This document shows positions 1 through 9,815 of a stretch of DNA of 64,000 bases, piece after piece. Positions within the stretch are counted from its first letter, which is position 1, and each line of letters begins with the position of its first letter. Where the stretch lies: the NCBI GenBank assembly GCA_902596545.1, contig CACJUH010000005.1:1-64000 (forward strand). The letters are read 5' to 3'. The notes below the pieces were generated by a model. That model was not told the origin of the DNA and ran no database searches. It saw only the letters and a program-made list of their open reading frames with translations. Position numbers and translations under genes: made by a program. Origin of the DNA: an uncultured Candidatus Actinomarina sp. (lineage in GTDB: Bacteria; Actinomycetota; Acidimicrobiia; Actinomarinales; Actinomarinaceae).

Positions 1-279
1 TGTCCAGCCTACAAATATTATTACAAATAATCCTCCGCCAGCCAAAAATCTAAAAAAAGCAACAACTCCATATGCAAGAGTGCCTAACAAATAAAGAGGA
101 GTAAGAAATATTAAACCAACTATTTTTAATTTACTTTTCTTTTTAAAACTTGGTTGTGTTTCAAGGCAGATTTCACACTCAAAGATTTCAACTGAGTGTT
201 CACAAATTGGAACTACGCAAGGAGAAAGTCCCGGACCACCAAAAGGCTCATCAATAGGCCAGTCGTTAGACACCTGCAT
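1..279 (-). CDS. partial CDS, hypothetical membrane protein (continues beyond window start)
   Basis: Open minus frame from ATG at 279 to position 1: MQVSNDWPIDEPFGGPGLSPCVVPICEHSVEIFECEICLETQPSFKKKSKLKIVGLIFLTPLYLLGTLAYGVVAFFRFLAGGGLFVIIFVGWT. Hydrophobic C-terminal part; start abuts the stop of the next ORF at 280. Confidence 0.6.
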   Translation of the reverse strand, partial: MQVSNDWPIDEPFGGPGLSPCVVPICEHSVEIFECEICLETQPSFKKKSKLKIVGLIFLTPLYLLGTLAYGVVAFFRFLAGGGLFVIIFVGWT

Positions 280-489
280 TTATTCCTCCTCCAACATAGC
301 TAAATCTTCCATCTCATCAGCACAGCTAACACAAAAAGCAAAAGTAGGATTATCTGAGAATATATGATTATTACAAGTCAAACATCTTGTATTTTGAGTA
401 GATTCAATTTGTTCCCTAAATGCTGTAGTCAAGATATGAATAGTCATATAGTGATTTACCATATGCTCTTCGAAACTTCGCTCTTCCAT
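280..489 (-). CDS. small zinc-ribbon-like hypothetical protein
   Basis: 69-aa ORF with CLTCNNH...FCVSC Cys pairs; tightly packed in operon. Confidence 0.6.
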   Translation of the reverse strand: MEERSFEEHMVNHYMTIHILTTAFREQIESTQNTRCLTCNNHIFSDNPTFAFCVSCADEMEDLAMLEEE

Positions 490-492
490 AGC

Positions 493-1143
493 TTATTTGT
501 TTAGATCTCTGCCATAAAAAATTACTTCTTGTATGGCGCATCTGGACTCTTGATTATCAATATTTTGTGGATAATTTTTAACAATTTTTAGGGTTAAATC
601 GTAAAGTATTTCTGAATTTATATCTATCCACTGTGAAGTGTTGTCGTGCTCTAATTCTTTACTTACAAAATATTTTGACTCATTGTCACTAGTTATACCT
701 AAGGTTGCGACAATGATGCTCTCTTCAAATACAGTTGTTGATTCTGGATTCTGAAAAACCATAAATTCAAGAAAGATTGGCTCTTTGAAAGTAAATGTAA
801 TTGTTTCGTCTTGGCATATATTGCTGCTACTTCGCCAAACAGTATCAAGGTTATCAAATAAATTTGAACAAGAATATTCTCCAGATAGAGACGAAGTCGA
901 ATCGCATCCTGATGGGTATTTCTTTTCTAATGCGATGAAATCTTCAGATGGTTTCTCCTCATTTTCATTTGTTTCATCTTTGATGTCTCTCATAAATTTT
1001 GTGCCGTTGACATCGACTACTTCTTTTCCATATGGTGGATATTGGTTTGGTCTAGTTTCATAAAGTGCAATAAAGTCCTCACTAATGTAGCCCATGAAAA
1101 AAATAAAACTTGCGAGAACAATATACAGTAAATTCTTTATCAT
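493..1143 (-). CDS. hypothetical membrane-anchored/secreted protein
   Basis: 216-aa ORF with N-terminal hydrophobic segment (NLLYIVLASFIFFMGYI); in operon. Confidence 0.65.
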   Translation of the reverse strand: MIKNLLYIVLASFIFFMGYISEDFIALYETRPNQYPPYGKEVVDVNGTKFMRDIKDETNENEEKPSEDFIALEKKYPSGCDSTSSLSGEYSCSNLFDNLDTVWRSSSNICQDETITFTFKEPIFLEFMVFQNPESTTVFEESIIVATLGITSDNESKYFVSKELEHDNTSQWIDINSEILYDLTLKIVKNYPQNIDNQESRCAIQEVIFYGRDLNK

Positions 1144-1144
1144 C

Positions 1145-2629
1145 CTACTTATTACCTCCTTGTAGTATTTGATCCACAGTTATATCCCCTTTCTGGAAAC
1201 GTATTAGGTCTTCCCAACCTGATTGTTTAGCACCACACATGGCACCTTTATCGTTTCTATATTCCTTGTATTGAACAGTGTCTATATCTAAATTTGTAGC
1301 CATATGTGATGATGAGAAAAAATAAGATATCTTTGGATCATATAAAATTCTCAGTTGCATCAAATCAAGAGGTGTAAAATACCCCATATAGTCTGCATGG
1401 TCTGCATAAGACATAACTGAATCTGTACAAAGATTGTGACCTAAACCTAAAGCGTGTCCAATTTCATGCACAAGAACATGTTTTCTGAAATCACTTGTAT
1501 ATCTAGAATCCACCCATATCCAGCCAAATTCGCTTTTTGAGTAACTATATTTTGCTGGATAATAAGATCCTGCTATTTTATCTTTGCAATCATTAACTAA
1601 ATCTGAAAATAAATTGTCACAATTTGAAAAGTGTATCGGTAGATTGACATAAGCTGGGTTGTCAGAATAGGAAATATCTAAATCAGGAGCAACAATATTT
1701 AGTGTACGCAATATTGTATTAACAGTTTCTAAATCTTCTACTAGTACATTTCCAAATAACCCAAGAACAACTTTGCCCTCTAAACGATCTCTATGGTGTA
1801 ATGGTCTCTCTATATAGTCTTCATCTTTTGACAGGGTGAAGTCTAACAGAGCCAATCCTGCTCCGTGAGGTTTCGGAAGTTGGTTGTGCACCTTCCTGAG
1901 GTTTTGGGATTGGAAAAACTCATTTAAATAAGTTTCTTCTCCAATACTTCTTACATCGTAATTAAGTTCAAAAGTTGGATTTATGATATTTTCTTTATAA
2001 AAAACTTCTAAATCATTTATATTCTCGTAGTTTAAATTTGTAAGCTCAAAAAATGTTTGTTCATGACATTTTTCTTCCTCATAGGAGGATACAGTTAGTT
2101 GTACCTTCCAGGTATTTACATTACGAGTATATTTGGTATCTAGTCCATTTAGTAAAAGCAGACTTATTTTATGTGATGAATCATTAAGATTAAGTCTTAC
2201 TTCGTTAATTGAATGCATATGAAAAGCATTTGAAAACGATTCATACACATAAGTGTTAGAGGGGATTGCTTTTATATATGCGGTTTTTACTCCCTCATTT
2301 TTTAGATTGTTCGGAAATGACACAACTATATTTTTTCTTTCAGGTCCAATTTCTGCTTCAACTGAATTCCAGAATTCATCATTGAAACAAATATCCTTTC
2401 GTGCAGAATGCCCCGGATTCTCTTTGATATTACTAGAATGCTCTTCTGAAGAATAATGATTAGAATCTATTGTAATTTCTTTCTCAGCATTTTCACTAAT
2501 AGCGGTTACAGTTCTGTTTTCGGAATTTCCAATAACTATATACTGATAGGTCGTGGTCAGCTGACTAACGGCGAATATTGACCAGTAAAATATCCAGGCC
2601 ATTGCGAAACCTAACAGTTTATCTGACAC
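1145..2629 (-). CDS. matrixin-like zinc metalloprotease
   Basis: HEIGHALGLGHN matches HExxHxxGxxH followed by a downstream Met (SVMSY, Met-turn like); N-terminal hydrophobic segment. Confidence 0.8.
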   Translation of the reverse strand: MSDKLLGFAMAWIFYWSIFAVSQLTTTYQYIVIGNSENRTVTAISENAEKEITIDSNHYSSEEHSSNIKENPGHSARKDICFNDEFWNSVEAEIGPERKNIVVSFPNNLKNEGVKTAYIKAIPSNTYVYESFSNAFHMHSINEVRLNLNDSSHKISLLLLNGLDTKYTRNVNTWKVQLTVSSYEEEKCHEQTFFELTNLNYENINDLEVFYKENIINPTFELNYDVRSIGEETYLNEFFQSQNLRKVHNQLPKPHGAGLALLDFTLSKDEDYIERPLHHRDRLEGKVVLGLFGNVLVEDLETVNTILRTLNIVAPDLDISYSDNPAYVNLPIHFSNCDNLFSDLVNDCKDKIAGSYYPAKYSYSKSEFGWIWVDSRYTSDFRKHVLVHEIGHALGLGHNLCTDSVMSYADHADYMGYFTPLDLMQLRILYDPKISYFFSSSHMATNLDIDTVQYKEYRNDKGAMCGAKQSGWEDLIRFQKGDITVDQILQGGNK

Positions 2630-3243
2630 TATTTATTCACCCACTCCAAAATTTCTTTTGATAATTTTTTACCTCCAATATGAGATGGCTCTATAGGGTT
2701 TGCATAATCGTCAGGAGTTGTAAAAATATTTCGCAATTCCAAGACATCAGCCTTGAATGAGGAGCCTGTATTAAATACAATGTCGTTAAACATCGAAACC
2801 ATTGCCTTTGAGGCAAATGCAACATCTGAGTAGAACGAATCTCCTACTAAATTGCCTTCGTATACTGTGCACAACAAAAGATTAGGGTTTTGCTGAGACA
2901 GATTTTTGACAATGGTTCGATATCTATTTTTAATTGGTGCCAGCAACACAACTGCTTGTTCTAATATCTCAATAGCAGTGAGTTCAATGTTGTTTTTTAG
3001 AAATCCTAAATGACCTAATAAATCATTGCCACCAATGGAAAGTACATTGTGTGTAGTAAGTTTGTTGTTTACTTTATCAAGCTGATGTTCTATAACGTCA
3101 CTTGTTGTATGTCCATCAACTGCTAATTGATTAAAAACATACCCAGACTGATCTTCAAGGTGTTCTTTAACACTGAACTCTCCTGGGTGAACGTAAATCT
3201 TATTGTCGATAATGCTGTCACCTAACAAACTCACATACGACAT
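2629..3243 (-). CDS. SGNH/GDSL-family hydrolase
   Basis: GDSI block near N-terminus, GGNDLLG block, C-terminal EPSHIGG (Asp/His block). Confidence 0.75.
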   Translation of the reverse strand: MSYVSLLGDSIIDNKIYVHPGEFSVKEHLEDQSGYVFNQLAVDGHTTSDVIEHQLDKVNNKLTTHNVLSIGGNDLLGHLGFLKNNIELTAIEILEQAVVLLAPIKNRYRTIVKNLSQQNPNLLLCTVYEGNLVGDSFYSDVAFASKAMVSMFNDIVFNTGSSFKADVLELRNIFTTPDDYANPIEPSHIGGKKLSKEILEWVNK

Positions 3244-3245
3244 AT

Positions 3246-3341
3246 TTATACTTTTTCCTTTTCTTTTTCTGGAATTGGGGCAGTTTCAGGTTCTGGAACT
3301 GGAACGGCCTCAATTATTCTTAACGGTTTTCCTATTTCCAT
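3246..3341 (-). CDS. 31-aa Pro/Glu-rich microprotein
   Basis: MEIGKPLRIIEAVPVPEPETAPIPEKEKEKV; SD-like AGAAAGGA just upstream of ATG; stop lies 2 nt before the SGNH hydrolase start. Below the ORF-track cutoff. Confidence 0.6.
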   Translation of the reverse strand: MEIGKPLRIIEAVPVPEPETAPIPEKEKEKV

Positions 3342-3344
3342 TTC

Positions 3345-4712
3345 TTATCCTTTCTCTTGTAGTCTTTGGTAATCTGTTTTTTTATGATTTAAAAGTGGAA
3401 ACCATTTTTGAGGGTCTAAACTCTCTTTGCTTTGATAGTTGTCTAAAAACAATTTATATCGAAAACCGAAAATCTCCGAAAAGTCTGAATTGATAATTTC
3501 TTTATAATTATTTTTGTTATTAATAAGATTTAAGTACAAAATTCCGAAGGCAAGTATTTTTTCTTGGTATCTTTGAAAATTATCAAGAGCTCCCCCTTGA
3601 TGGTATCTTTTTTGTCTTAATATTCTTGAAAAATTTATATCAGTTTTTGGTAATGTTCTAAAAGTTTTTCCTATTCCATACTTATGCATTTGAACAGGAT
3701 CCAAATCTTTAATGTATTCTTTTTCAAAATGAGTTATTTCCTCTAGGTCGGAGAAAGGTTGTTTCTTAAGAATTTTATTTGATATCAAAACAGTATCTGC
3801 AATGCCTCTCAATCTTTGATTGATGTATAAATCGTGTTCAAAAGATAAGTAACCACTATCGTTTACAGTTCTTCTTGAGTATTCGGCTCTTGACATAATT
3901 TCAGAATCTATTGGATTATTTTTATTAACTTTTACTAATAATTCAAAATCGCACCCTAAATTATTTGCGATTCCTTTAAGATATTTGTTCAAGAAATCAA
4001 TCCATACAATTGTTGAGTTTATCGCTTCTGCAGGATCTTTATTAATGTAACTACCAAGTTCTTCAGACAATACGTTGAGGTCAAAAAAATTCACTAATAA
4101 ATAAAATTTTCTTGGTTGTATTTTTTCTGATCTATAACCCTTTTCGCATTCAATAACTTTTCCTGTAAGTGATACTTCGCTTAATATCTTAAAATTGTCA
4201 ATTTCAAGAGTCTTCAATAATGGGCTATGGAAAAACAAGTTTGCAAAACTTATCTGTTGTTTTTTGGATAATTTATTTTGTAACGTATAAATGACATTTG
4301 TGCTGAATCGTGAAACTATTTCTTTTGTACTGTCGTGAGAAAAGTGACTGCCAATGACTCCAAAATTTTTCACAGAGTAATATCCGCAACTACAATAAGG
4401 GTCAGGTGCTATATGATTGTTGTAAACACAAATTGCAGGAGGTTGCCAAGGTTGACTGGCACTATGTAAGTCACCAGCAATGACGCCGGGAGGTGGAGAT
4501 GAGTTGAAATCATTCCAAGATTGAATTCTTCCATTACCTCGTGCAATAAAGCCGGACTCAACACTGAAATTCCATGTTCTATAGGCTTTAATTTCTTCAG
4601 GAACAAATAATGGCTCTATAAGTGCAGGGTTACATGTAGTACATATAATTCCGTGATGATGTCTTTTCCGCGAGTTTTGATCGCTACAATTACAGAGATT
4701 AACATTATCCAT
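3345..4712 (-). CDS. hypothetical Cys-containing protein
   Basis: ORF track starts at 4754, but ATG at 4712 overlaps the upstream stop (TAATG) and has a GGGAG SD. N-terminal Cys/His cluster; C.CGYYS and GKVIECEKGYRSEKIQP motifs. Confidence 0.7.
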   Translation of the reverse strand: MDNVNLCNCSDQNSRKRHHHGIICTTCNPALIEPLFVPEEIKAYRTWNFSVESGFIARGNGRIQSWNDFNSSPPPGVIAGDLHSASQPWQPPAICVYNNHIAPDPYCSCGYYSVKNFGVIGSHFSHDSTKEIVSRFSTNVIYTLQNKLSKKQQISFANLFFHSPLLKTLEIDNFKILSEVSLTGKVIECEKGYRSEKIQPRKFYLLVNFFDLNVLSEELGSYINKDPAEAINSTIVWIDFLNKYLKGIANNLGCDFELLVKVNKNNPIDSEIMSRAEYSRRTVNDSGYLSFEHDLYINQRLRGIADTVLISNKILKKQPFSDLEEITHFEKEYIKDLDPVQMHKYGIGKTFRTLPKTDINFSRILRQKRYHQGGALDNFQRYQEKILAFGILYLNLINNKNNYKEIINSDFSEIFGFRYKLFLDNYQSKESLDPQKWFPLLNHKKTDYQRLQEKG

Positions 4713-4945
4713 TAATAATTTCTCCCTACATGACCTATATGGAATAATCCACAAAATCTGCAGTGATACTCACTAATTAATGTATCCGTTCGCTTTGTTG
4801 CACGATATGCTTTAGTTTTAGCAATCTCTTTTGTGTGATACTTCATTTTTCTTCTACAACTCCAACACTGATAACAAAGACAGGTAGATCCATTTACCAT
4901 AGACCAACACAGCGCTGGTCTATTGGAAGTACGCGTTTTCATCAC
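4712..4945 (-). CDS. small Cys-rich (Zn-binding) hypothetical protein
   Basis: 77 aa with CLCYQCWSC and YHCRFCGLFHIGH; first gene of the minus operon. Confidence 0.6.
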   Translation of the reverse strand: MMKTRTSNRPALCWSMVNGSTCLCYQCWSCRRKMKYHTKEIAKTKAYRATKRTDTLISEYHCRFCGLFHIGHVGRNY

Positions 4946-4960
4946 TGCAGCCCTTCTTTT

Positions 4961-5009
4961 TAGTGATTTTGACTAATATTGTATATGTTTTTGGTGATTA
5001 TGACAAATA
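4961..5009. promoter_or_regulatory. candidate operator: 18-bp imperfect direct repeats, 31-bp spacing
   Basis: tagtgattttgactaata (4961-4978) and tggtgattatgacaaata (4992-5009), 15/18 identical, in the divergent intergenic region. Confidence 0.45.
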
Positions 5010-5064
5010 AAAATATCTTTTTTTTGTATTTTCCACTAATAATAAGATTCTTTATAATTGTGTT

Positions 5065-5892
5065 ATGGGTGTGAGCGAGAGATTTCCAGTTTCTCTAAAT
5101 GCAGTGAACATTGTCTGTTTTAAGATTGACTGGGAGGAAAGAGCGTTAAATGTTCTTCTATTAAAGAGGAGTATTTCTCCACAAAAGAATAAATGGTCAC
5201 TTCCTGGTGGTTTTGTCCAAGGACATGAAACCTTAGAAGAGGCTGCAAGAAGAATCTTTGTTGATGAGACCGGTATCTCCCCTGCGTATTTAAGTCAGTT
5301 TAGGTCCTATAGCAATATCAAAAGAGATAACCGTGTTATCAATCAACGGTCTGGTCAGAAAGCTCGAGTAGTTACTACTGCGTTTACTGCTATTTACACA
5401 AGTGATGAAGAATTGCAGTTAGATAATGAGAGTCAGGATATTAGATGGTTTAAGATTCCAAGGCGGTATTTGAGTAGATATATACCAGAAGATTTCGCTT
5501 TTGATCATTATGAAATTTTAGTAGATACTTCAAACAGATTGAGGGCAACGCTTGAATATAGTGGTTTAGCAACCCGTTTTTTACCTGAGTTTTTTACATT
5601 AGGACAAATTCAAGATATATACGAAATACTGTGGGAAGTTGAATTAGATCCTGCAAACTTCAGAGAGAAGTTAACAAACGTTGATGGATGGATTAGGGAA
5701 GTAAAAAAAGTGCCTGAAAATGTAAAATCAAGAAGAGGTAAGCCACCAACGTGGTACAAGGAAGAAAGTCTTACAAATTTTGAGAGAATGATTTCTAACC
5801 CAGAGGGTGAAAAAATAAGAGAAAAAGAAGTTGAGTATCAAAGAAATATTGAGTCTTCAACTGAAGAGATTAAAATTCTCAAAAAAAAATAG
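5065..5892 (+). CDS. Nudix-domain protein with C-terminal extension, NrtR-like regulator candidate
   Basis: GGFVQGHETLEEAARRIFVDETGIS is Nudix-box-like but degenerate at REUxEE; ~275 aa with wHTH-like C-terminal half. Confidence 0.75.
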   Translation: MGVSERFPVSLNAVNIVCFKIDWEERALNVLLLKRSISPQKNKWSLPGGFVQGHETLEEAARRIFVDETGISPAYLSQFRSYSNIKRDNRVINQRSGQKARVVTTAFTAIYTSDEELQLDNESQDIRWFKIPRRYLSRYIPEDFAFDHYEILVDTSNRLRATLEYSGLATRFLPEFFTLGQIQDIYEILWEVELDPANFREKLTNVDGWIREVKKVPENVKSRRGKPPTWYKEESLTNFERMISNPEGEKIREKEVEYQRNIESSTEEIKILKKK

Positions 5893-5897
5893 TCAAT

Positions 5898-7871
5898 ATG
5901 TACAGCATTTATCTAGCAAATAAAGAGGAAGCTGAATTAAAAAACCTAATTGATGATTTTATTTCTACAACGGCCAAAGAATTTAGATTTTTAATAATTG
6001 AAGGTCCTGCTGGATCAGGTAAAACTGAGACTGTCAGATACCTTAAAAACAATAGCAAAGAAAAGAAAATTGCTTACAGTGCACCTACTCGTCAGGCAGC
6101 TTCAAACTTGAGATTAAGAAAAATAAATTATGCTAGAACTACACAAAAATATATTTCAGACTTCAAATCAGGGAATTTAAACCCATCTGAGTTCAACATT
6201 TTTGTTGTAGATGAAGCTTCGTTATTAACAAAACAACTCATCAATGAATTATTTGATGCTACAAAACTAAACCTGAATTTAAAATTTCTTTTCTTGGGAG
6301 ATTCTGGTCAAAATCTTCCATGGGATTCTAGATCTGGTATACAACAAAAATTTTATGGACTAGAAATTAAGGAAATAATAGAAATATATAAAAATTTTTG
6401 GCTTAAATTTAATAACCGCAGTATTGGAAATGATGAATTTAGGAAAATAAATCTAAGATCTAATTGGAGACTATTAAATAAATCATCCTCAACATCTAAG
6501 GAATATGTAGAGTTATTAACAAATTTACGACAAGGAAGTTTTGAAGGCGATTTTGATGACTTGCTTGAAGTGAATGAGATTAACGAATTTAGAGAAAAAG
6601 ACTATATATCTCATCTAATTAATACCAATCATGAAGGGCTACCAAATTCACTTCATAAAATTATAACTAGAAGTAAATTGGCTGATGACACAAAAATTCA
6701 ACGATGCATTGAAGAAATTCAAGATTCTGTATTTTGGAAAGATAACAAAAAACTTTCATTTGAAGATGTTTTCAGTGAAGATGAGCTTCGTAAAACAGTA
6801 ATCAAAAGGTTTGATTTAAAACACAGTAGGCCACAAATGGGAGAAATTTATAATCAATTCTTTAGTACAAAAAAAAATAATGTTACAAATGTAATTAGCT
6901 TGTTTAGATCAAATAGAAGTGTTCATCAAGCTAACTTAGAGATCAGACAACATTTGAAACATTTTGAAGACATGAGACCAAAATTAAAAAGTCTTATGGA
7001 TAATGAACTTATAAGTTCATCTTTAAAAGACTCCATTCCAGTAAAAGGAGATTTTTTATTTGTTGCGGGTGATGACGAAGGCTTTAATGAAAGCTTAAAT
7101 TTAAAAGATAAAACACAAGAATCTATCTATCCAGGCGATTTGGTTCTAGCAAGTAGTAATTTAAGAAGATCTGAAAAGGCAAAATACATAATGGATGAAC
7201 TTTTTCAAGATGAAAACTATTTTTTTGAAATCGAAATAGAACCACTAATTTATCTTCCTGAGAATTTTCGCCAAAAAGCTGTTCAATATATCTATAAACA
7301 AAAAAGGCTTGTTCTTGTATGGATTGGAGGAATGGTCATAGAAGACAGAAAAGAAGCTTACAAACTTTTCAGAGAGCAGGTAAAGAAAATAGAGGAATAT
7401 ATTTCAATTGAAAAATCAGATTTACAAAAAGAAGATAGTAAAGTTCTCCAGCAGGTATTAAAGGATTTAGATCTAACTCTTGATGATTACAACAATATGA
7501 CCGGAGGATATTCAGACAAAATTAAAACTGGAACTCCAAAGTACCCGTGGGAGTCAAGATCGGAAAGAAAATTTGCACGACCAAAATCAATTAATGGGCA
7601 AACTATTCAAAGCATAAATAAACAGGTTGAAAAAATTAAATCTAAAAACAAAGAAAATAAATATGATGCACTGAAGGAGCTGGAGTTAATATCAAATAAT
7701 TCAATTCTCATTTACTATGCTTATGCATTGACCCATAGAACTGCTCAGGGAGGAGAGTGGAAAAATGTTATTATTGAGTCAGCTGATATATGGAAACAAG
7801 ATCAAAATAGATTTCTTTATACAGCTTTGACAAGATCTTTGAATAAAATCTACTTGTCTTACATTAAATAA
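5898..7871 (+). CDS. SF1 (RecD/UvrD_C_2-like) DNA helicase/ATPase
   Basis: Walker A GPAGSGKT, Walker B FVVDEAS, motif III FLGDSGQ, C-terminal LTHRTAQGGEWKNVII and YTALTRSLNKIYL. Confidence 0.75.
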   Translation: MYSIYLANKEEAELKNLIDDFISTTAKEFRFLIIEGPAGSGKTETVRYLKNNSKEKKIAYSAPTRQAASNLRLRKINYARTTQKYISDFKSGNLNPSEFNIFVVDEASLLTKQLINELFDATKLNLNLKFLFLGDSGQNLPWDSRSGIQQKFYGLEIKEIIEIYKNFWLKFNNRSIGNDEFRKINLRSNWRLLNKSSSTSKEYVELLTNLRQGSFEGDFDDLLEVNEINEFREKDYISHLINTNHEGLPNSLHKIITRSKLADDTKIQRCIEEIQDSVFWKDNKKLSFEDVFSEDELRKTVIKRFDLKHSRPQMGEIYNQFFSTKKNNVTNVISLFRSNRSVHQANLEIRQHLKHFEDMRPKLKSLMDNELISSSLKDSIPVKGDFLFVAGDDEGFNESLNLKDKTQESIYPGDLVLASSNLRRSEKAKYIMDELFQDENYFFEIEIEPLIYLPENFRQKAVQYIYKQKRLVLVWIGGMVIEDRKEAYKLFREQVKKIEEYISIEKSDLQKEDSKVLQQVLKDLDLTLDDYNNMTGGYSDKIKTGTPKYPWESRSERKFARPKSINGQTIQSINKQVEKIKSKNKENKYDALKELELISNNSILIYYAYALTHRTAQGGEWKNVIIESADIWKQDQNRFLYTALTRSLNKIYLSYIK

Positions 7872-9813
7872 CTAAATTTTTAGTTTGAATTAGTCCTAGG
7901 CTTCTGTCTTCTTGGGTGCCTACAACTACTCCTCTATCCAAGAATGAATTCCTATGTTCACAACTAGTTTCTGGAAGTAAGGCACATGAATGACAAGCTC
8001 CTAAATTTTTATTAAAAGGACCTTGTGGATCACCTTGATTGCAAATTGGATCAGTAGAGCACCATCTAGAATTTGTTATTGTATCTATAAACAGTTTGTT
8101 GAAAATTTCAGGATCTACAAGCCTTGCAAGTCCACCAAGAGTACCCTCCTCATCACCAGAAGATGTATATATCAATAAACCACACATGTTATCTTCATTT
8201 TGTTGATTTACATAAAGCCTTTCGGTGATCGATGCTGCATTGTATCCAGCATATGTTGTCATTTCATTTATAAACAAGTGAGAAAAAGTATGAACAAATA
8301 AAAGATCTAAATTTGGTACATAATTTGAAAAAATGTTTTCGTCATCATCATTTTCTAATATTGAAAGCCTATGCTTAACATTATCTTTTTTTGAATGATT
8401 TTTAATTTTTTCATAGTCAAATTCAATAAAAATACCTTCTCCATTATTTTGTACACCTGGAAGCCATCGCCTTCCTTTCTTTTGAGGTGTTTTCCAAAGT
8501 TTTGTATTTGAAATATCATCTAAATCAACCTCACCTTTAGATCTCGTAAAGTCATAAAGCACTTTAGTTTCAATTAGACTATCCACAACGACTAATTTTT
8601 TTAAGTAACTATTAACTTCTTGCGAGTATCCTTTGATATCTAAAATTCTTGTCTTTAAAAGTTGGCTATTGTTTTCTTTTAACAATGTTTTATATTCAGC
8701 TTTTTTATATTCTTCTGGAGTTTTAGGATTTTCTTGTTCAATATCCAAAGTAGAGTTATCACCAGACAATAAAGAATTCAAAACTGCCTCAACTTCTTCA
8801 GGCTTATAAGCTTGGTCTTCATAAAATTCATCAATAATAAATTCTGACTCTTCTTTTATTCTTTGTGGTCTTTCATCTTCATTGATTCGCAATAATTTTC
8901 TCCGAAGTAATTTACTTTCATTTTTTAATTTATGATTTTTCATAAAATCTTCATATATTATTTTTATATTTTCATTTTGAGTATCTAAAGGTATAAATAG
9001 AGAAGTAAAAATAATTGGTTTATAAACACTTGAGCCAGACCTGTAAATCGCTTTTGGAAACTGGTCACACTCTTCTCTTTGGTCAGACCCAAACCATGGA
9101 GTATTTCCAGTACAAAAATAATTTGGAATTTTTGTTCTTAAATTATAAAAACAATCTTCAAGTGTATTTTTTTTATTGCATTTATCATTTCCACAAATGA
9201 CTTGCTGCGTTGCAATTCCATTGCTTACAATTTGTTTAAAAATTAAATTATCTTCAGAACATTGATCTTTGATGTAATCTATTTCATAGCTGTCTGTATC
9301 CTCATTTTTTATTGAATGGGCCCATTCAAACCATGGAAAATCATCAATATGACCGTTGTCGCATATAGTAATAATATTTGCTTGTCTCAACGGTGCTTTT
9401 AATTCGCATTCGTCACAATTAATTCCATTGTCTATTTCCTCTTGGTCGAGGGTGATTGGTTTTCTTTTCAATTTTCCACAAGAAATATTTGAGCAAAACA
9501 TATATCTCGGAAAAAGAAAATACGGAATTATTATTTCTGCATTTACAAGAGTTGATCCTCTTTCGGGTTGCTTCCTGTATTGTGGCGGATAATTAAAATA
9601 ATCAACTTCAAGAAAACTTCTCAACCTTGGTTCATCGAAACTCCACTCATCGTCTTGGTACTTATCTTCTCCTGATTTACGATTTTGTTTAGTAATTTTA
9701 TGTAGCCATAAGTCTAAACTTCCGCACATCATTGAAGTACCTCCAACCATGATTCTTAAAGAACCAACTCCAAACACACCAGTTAGCTGTGATCTTCGTA
9801 TGTCATCAACCAT
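7864..9813 (-). CDS. drmB: DUF1998-containing protein, DISARM DrmB-like
   Basis: N-terminal RRSQLTGVFGVGSL, Cys-rich central region, C-terminal GGLARLVDPE...CHSCALLPETSCEHRNSFLDRGVVVGT typical of DUF1998; next to a DrmA-like helicase. Confidence 0.8.
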   Translation of the reverse strand: MVDDIRRSQLTGVFGVGSLRIMVGGTSMMCGSLDLWLHKITKQNRKSGEDKYQDDEWSFDEPRLRSFLEVDYFNYPPQYRKQPERGSTLVNAEIIIPYFLFPRYMFCSNISCGKLKRKPITLDQEEIDNGINCDECELKAPLRQANIITICDNGHIDDFPWFEWAHSIKNEDTDSYEIDYIKDQCSEDNLIFKQIVSNGIATQQVICGNDKCNKKNTLEDCFYNLRTKIPNYFCTGNTPWFGSDQREECDQFPKAIYRSGSSVYKPIIFTSLFIPLDTQNENIKIIYEDFMKNHKLKNESKLLRRKLLRINEDERPQRIKEESEFIIDEFYEDQAYKPEEVEAVLNSLLSGDNSTLDIEQENPKTPEEYKKAEYKTLLKENNSQLLKTRILDIKGYSQEVNSYLKKLVVVDSLIETKVLYDFTRSKGEVDLDDISNTKLWKTPQKKGRRWLPGVQNNGEGIFIEFDYEKIKNHSKKDNVKHRLSILENDDDENIFSNYVPNLDLLFVHTFSHLFINEMTTYAGYNAASITERLYVNQQNEDNMCGLLIYTSSGDEEGTLGGLARLVDPEIFNKLFIDTITNSRWCSTDPICNQGDPQGPFNKNLGACHSCALLPETSCEHRNSFLDRGVVVGTQEDRSLGLIQTKNLVI

Positions 9814-9815
9814 TG

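Noticed and set aside
785-1063. 92-aa + ORF and other antisense ORFs (2253, 3203, 9015, 9967, 17289, 36856, 38481, 40402, 53026)
   Set aside because: All antisense to well-supported genes, without SD or recognisable motifs.
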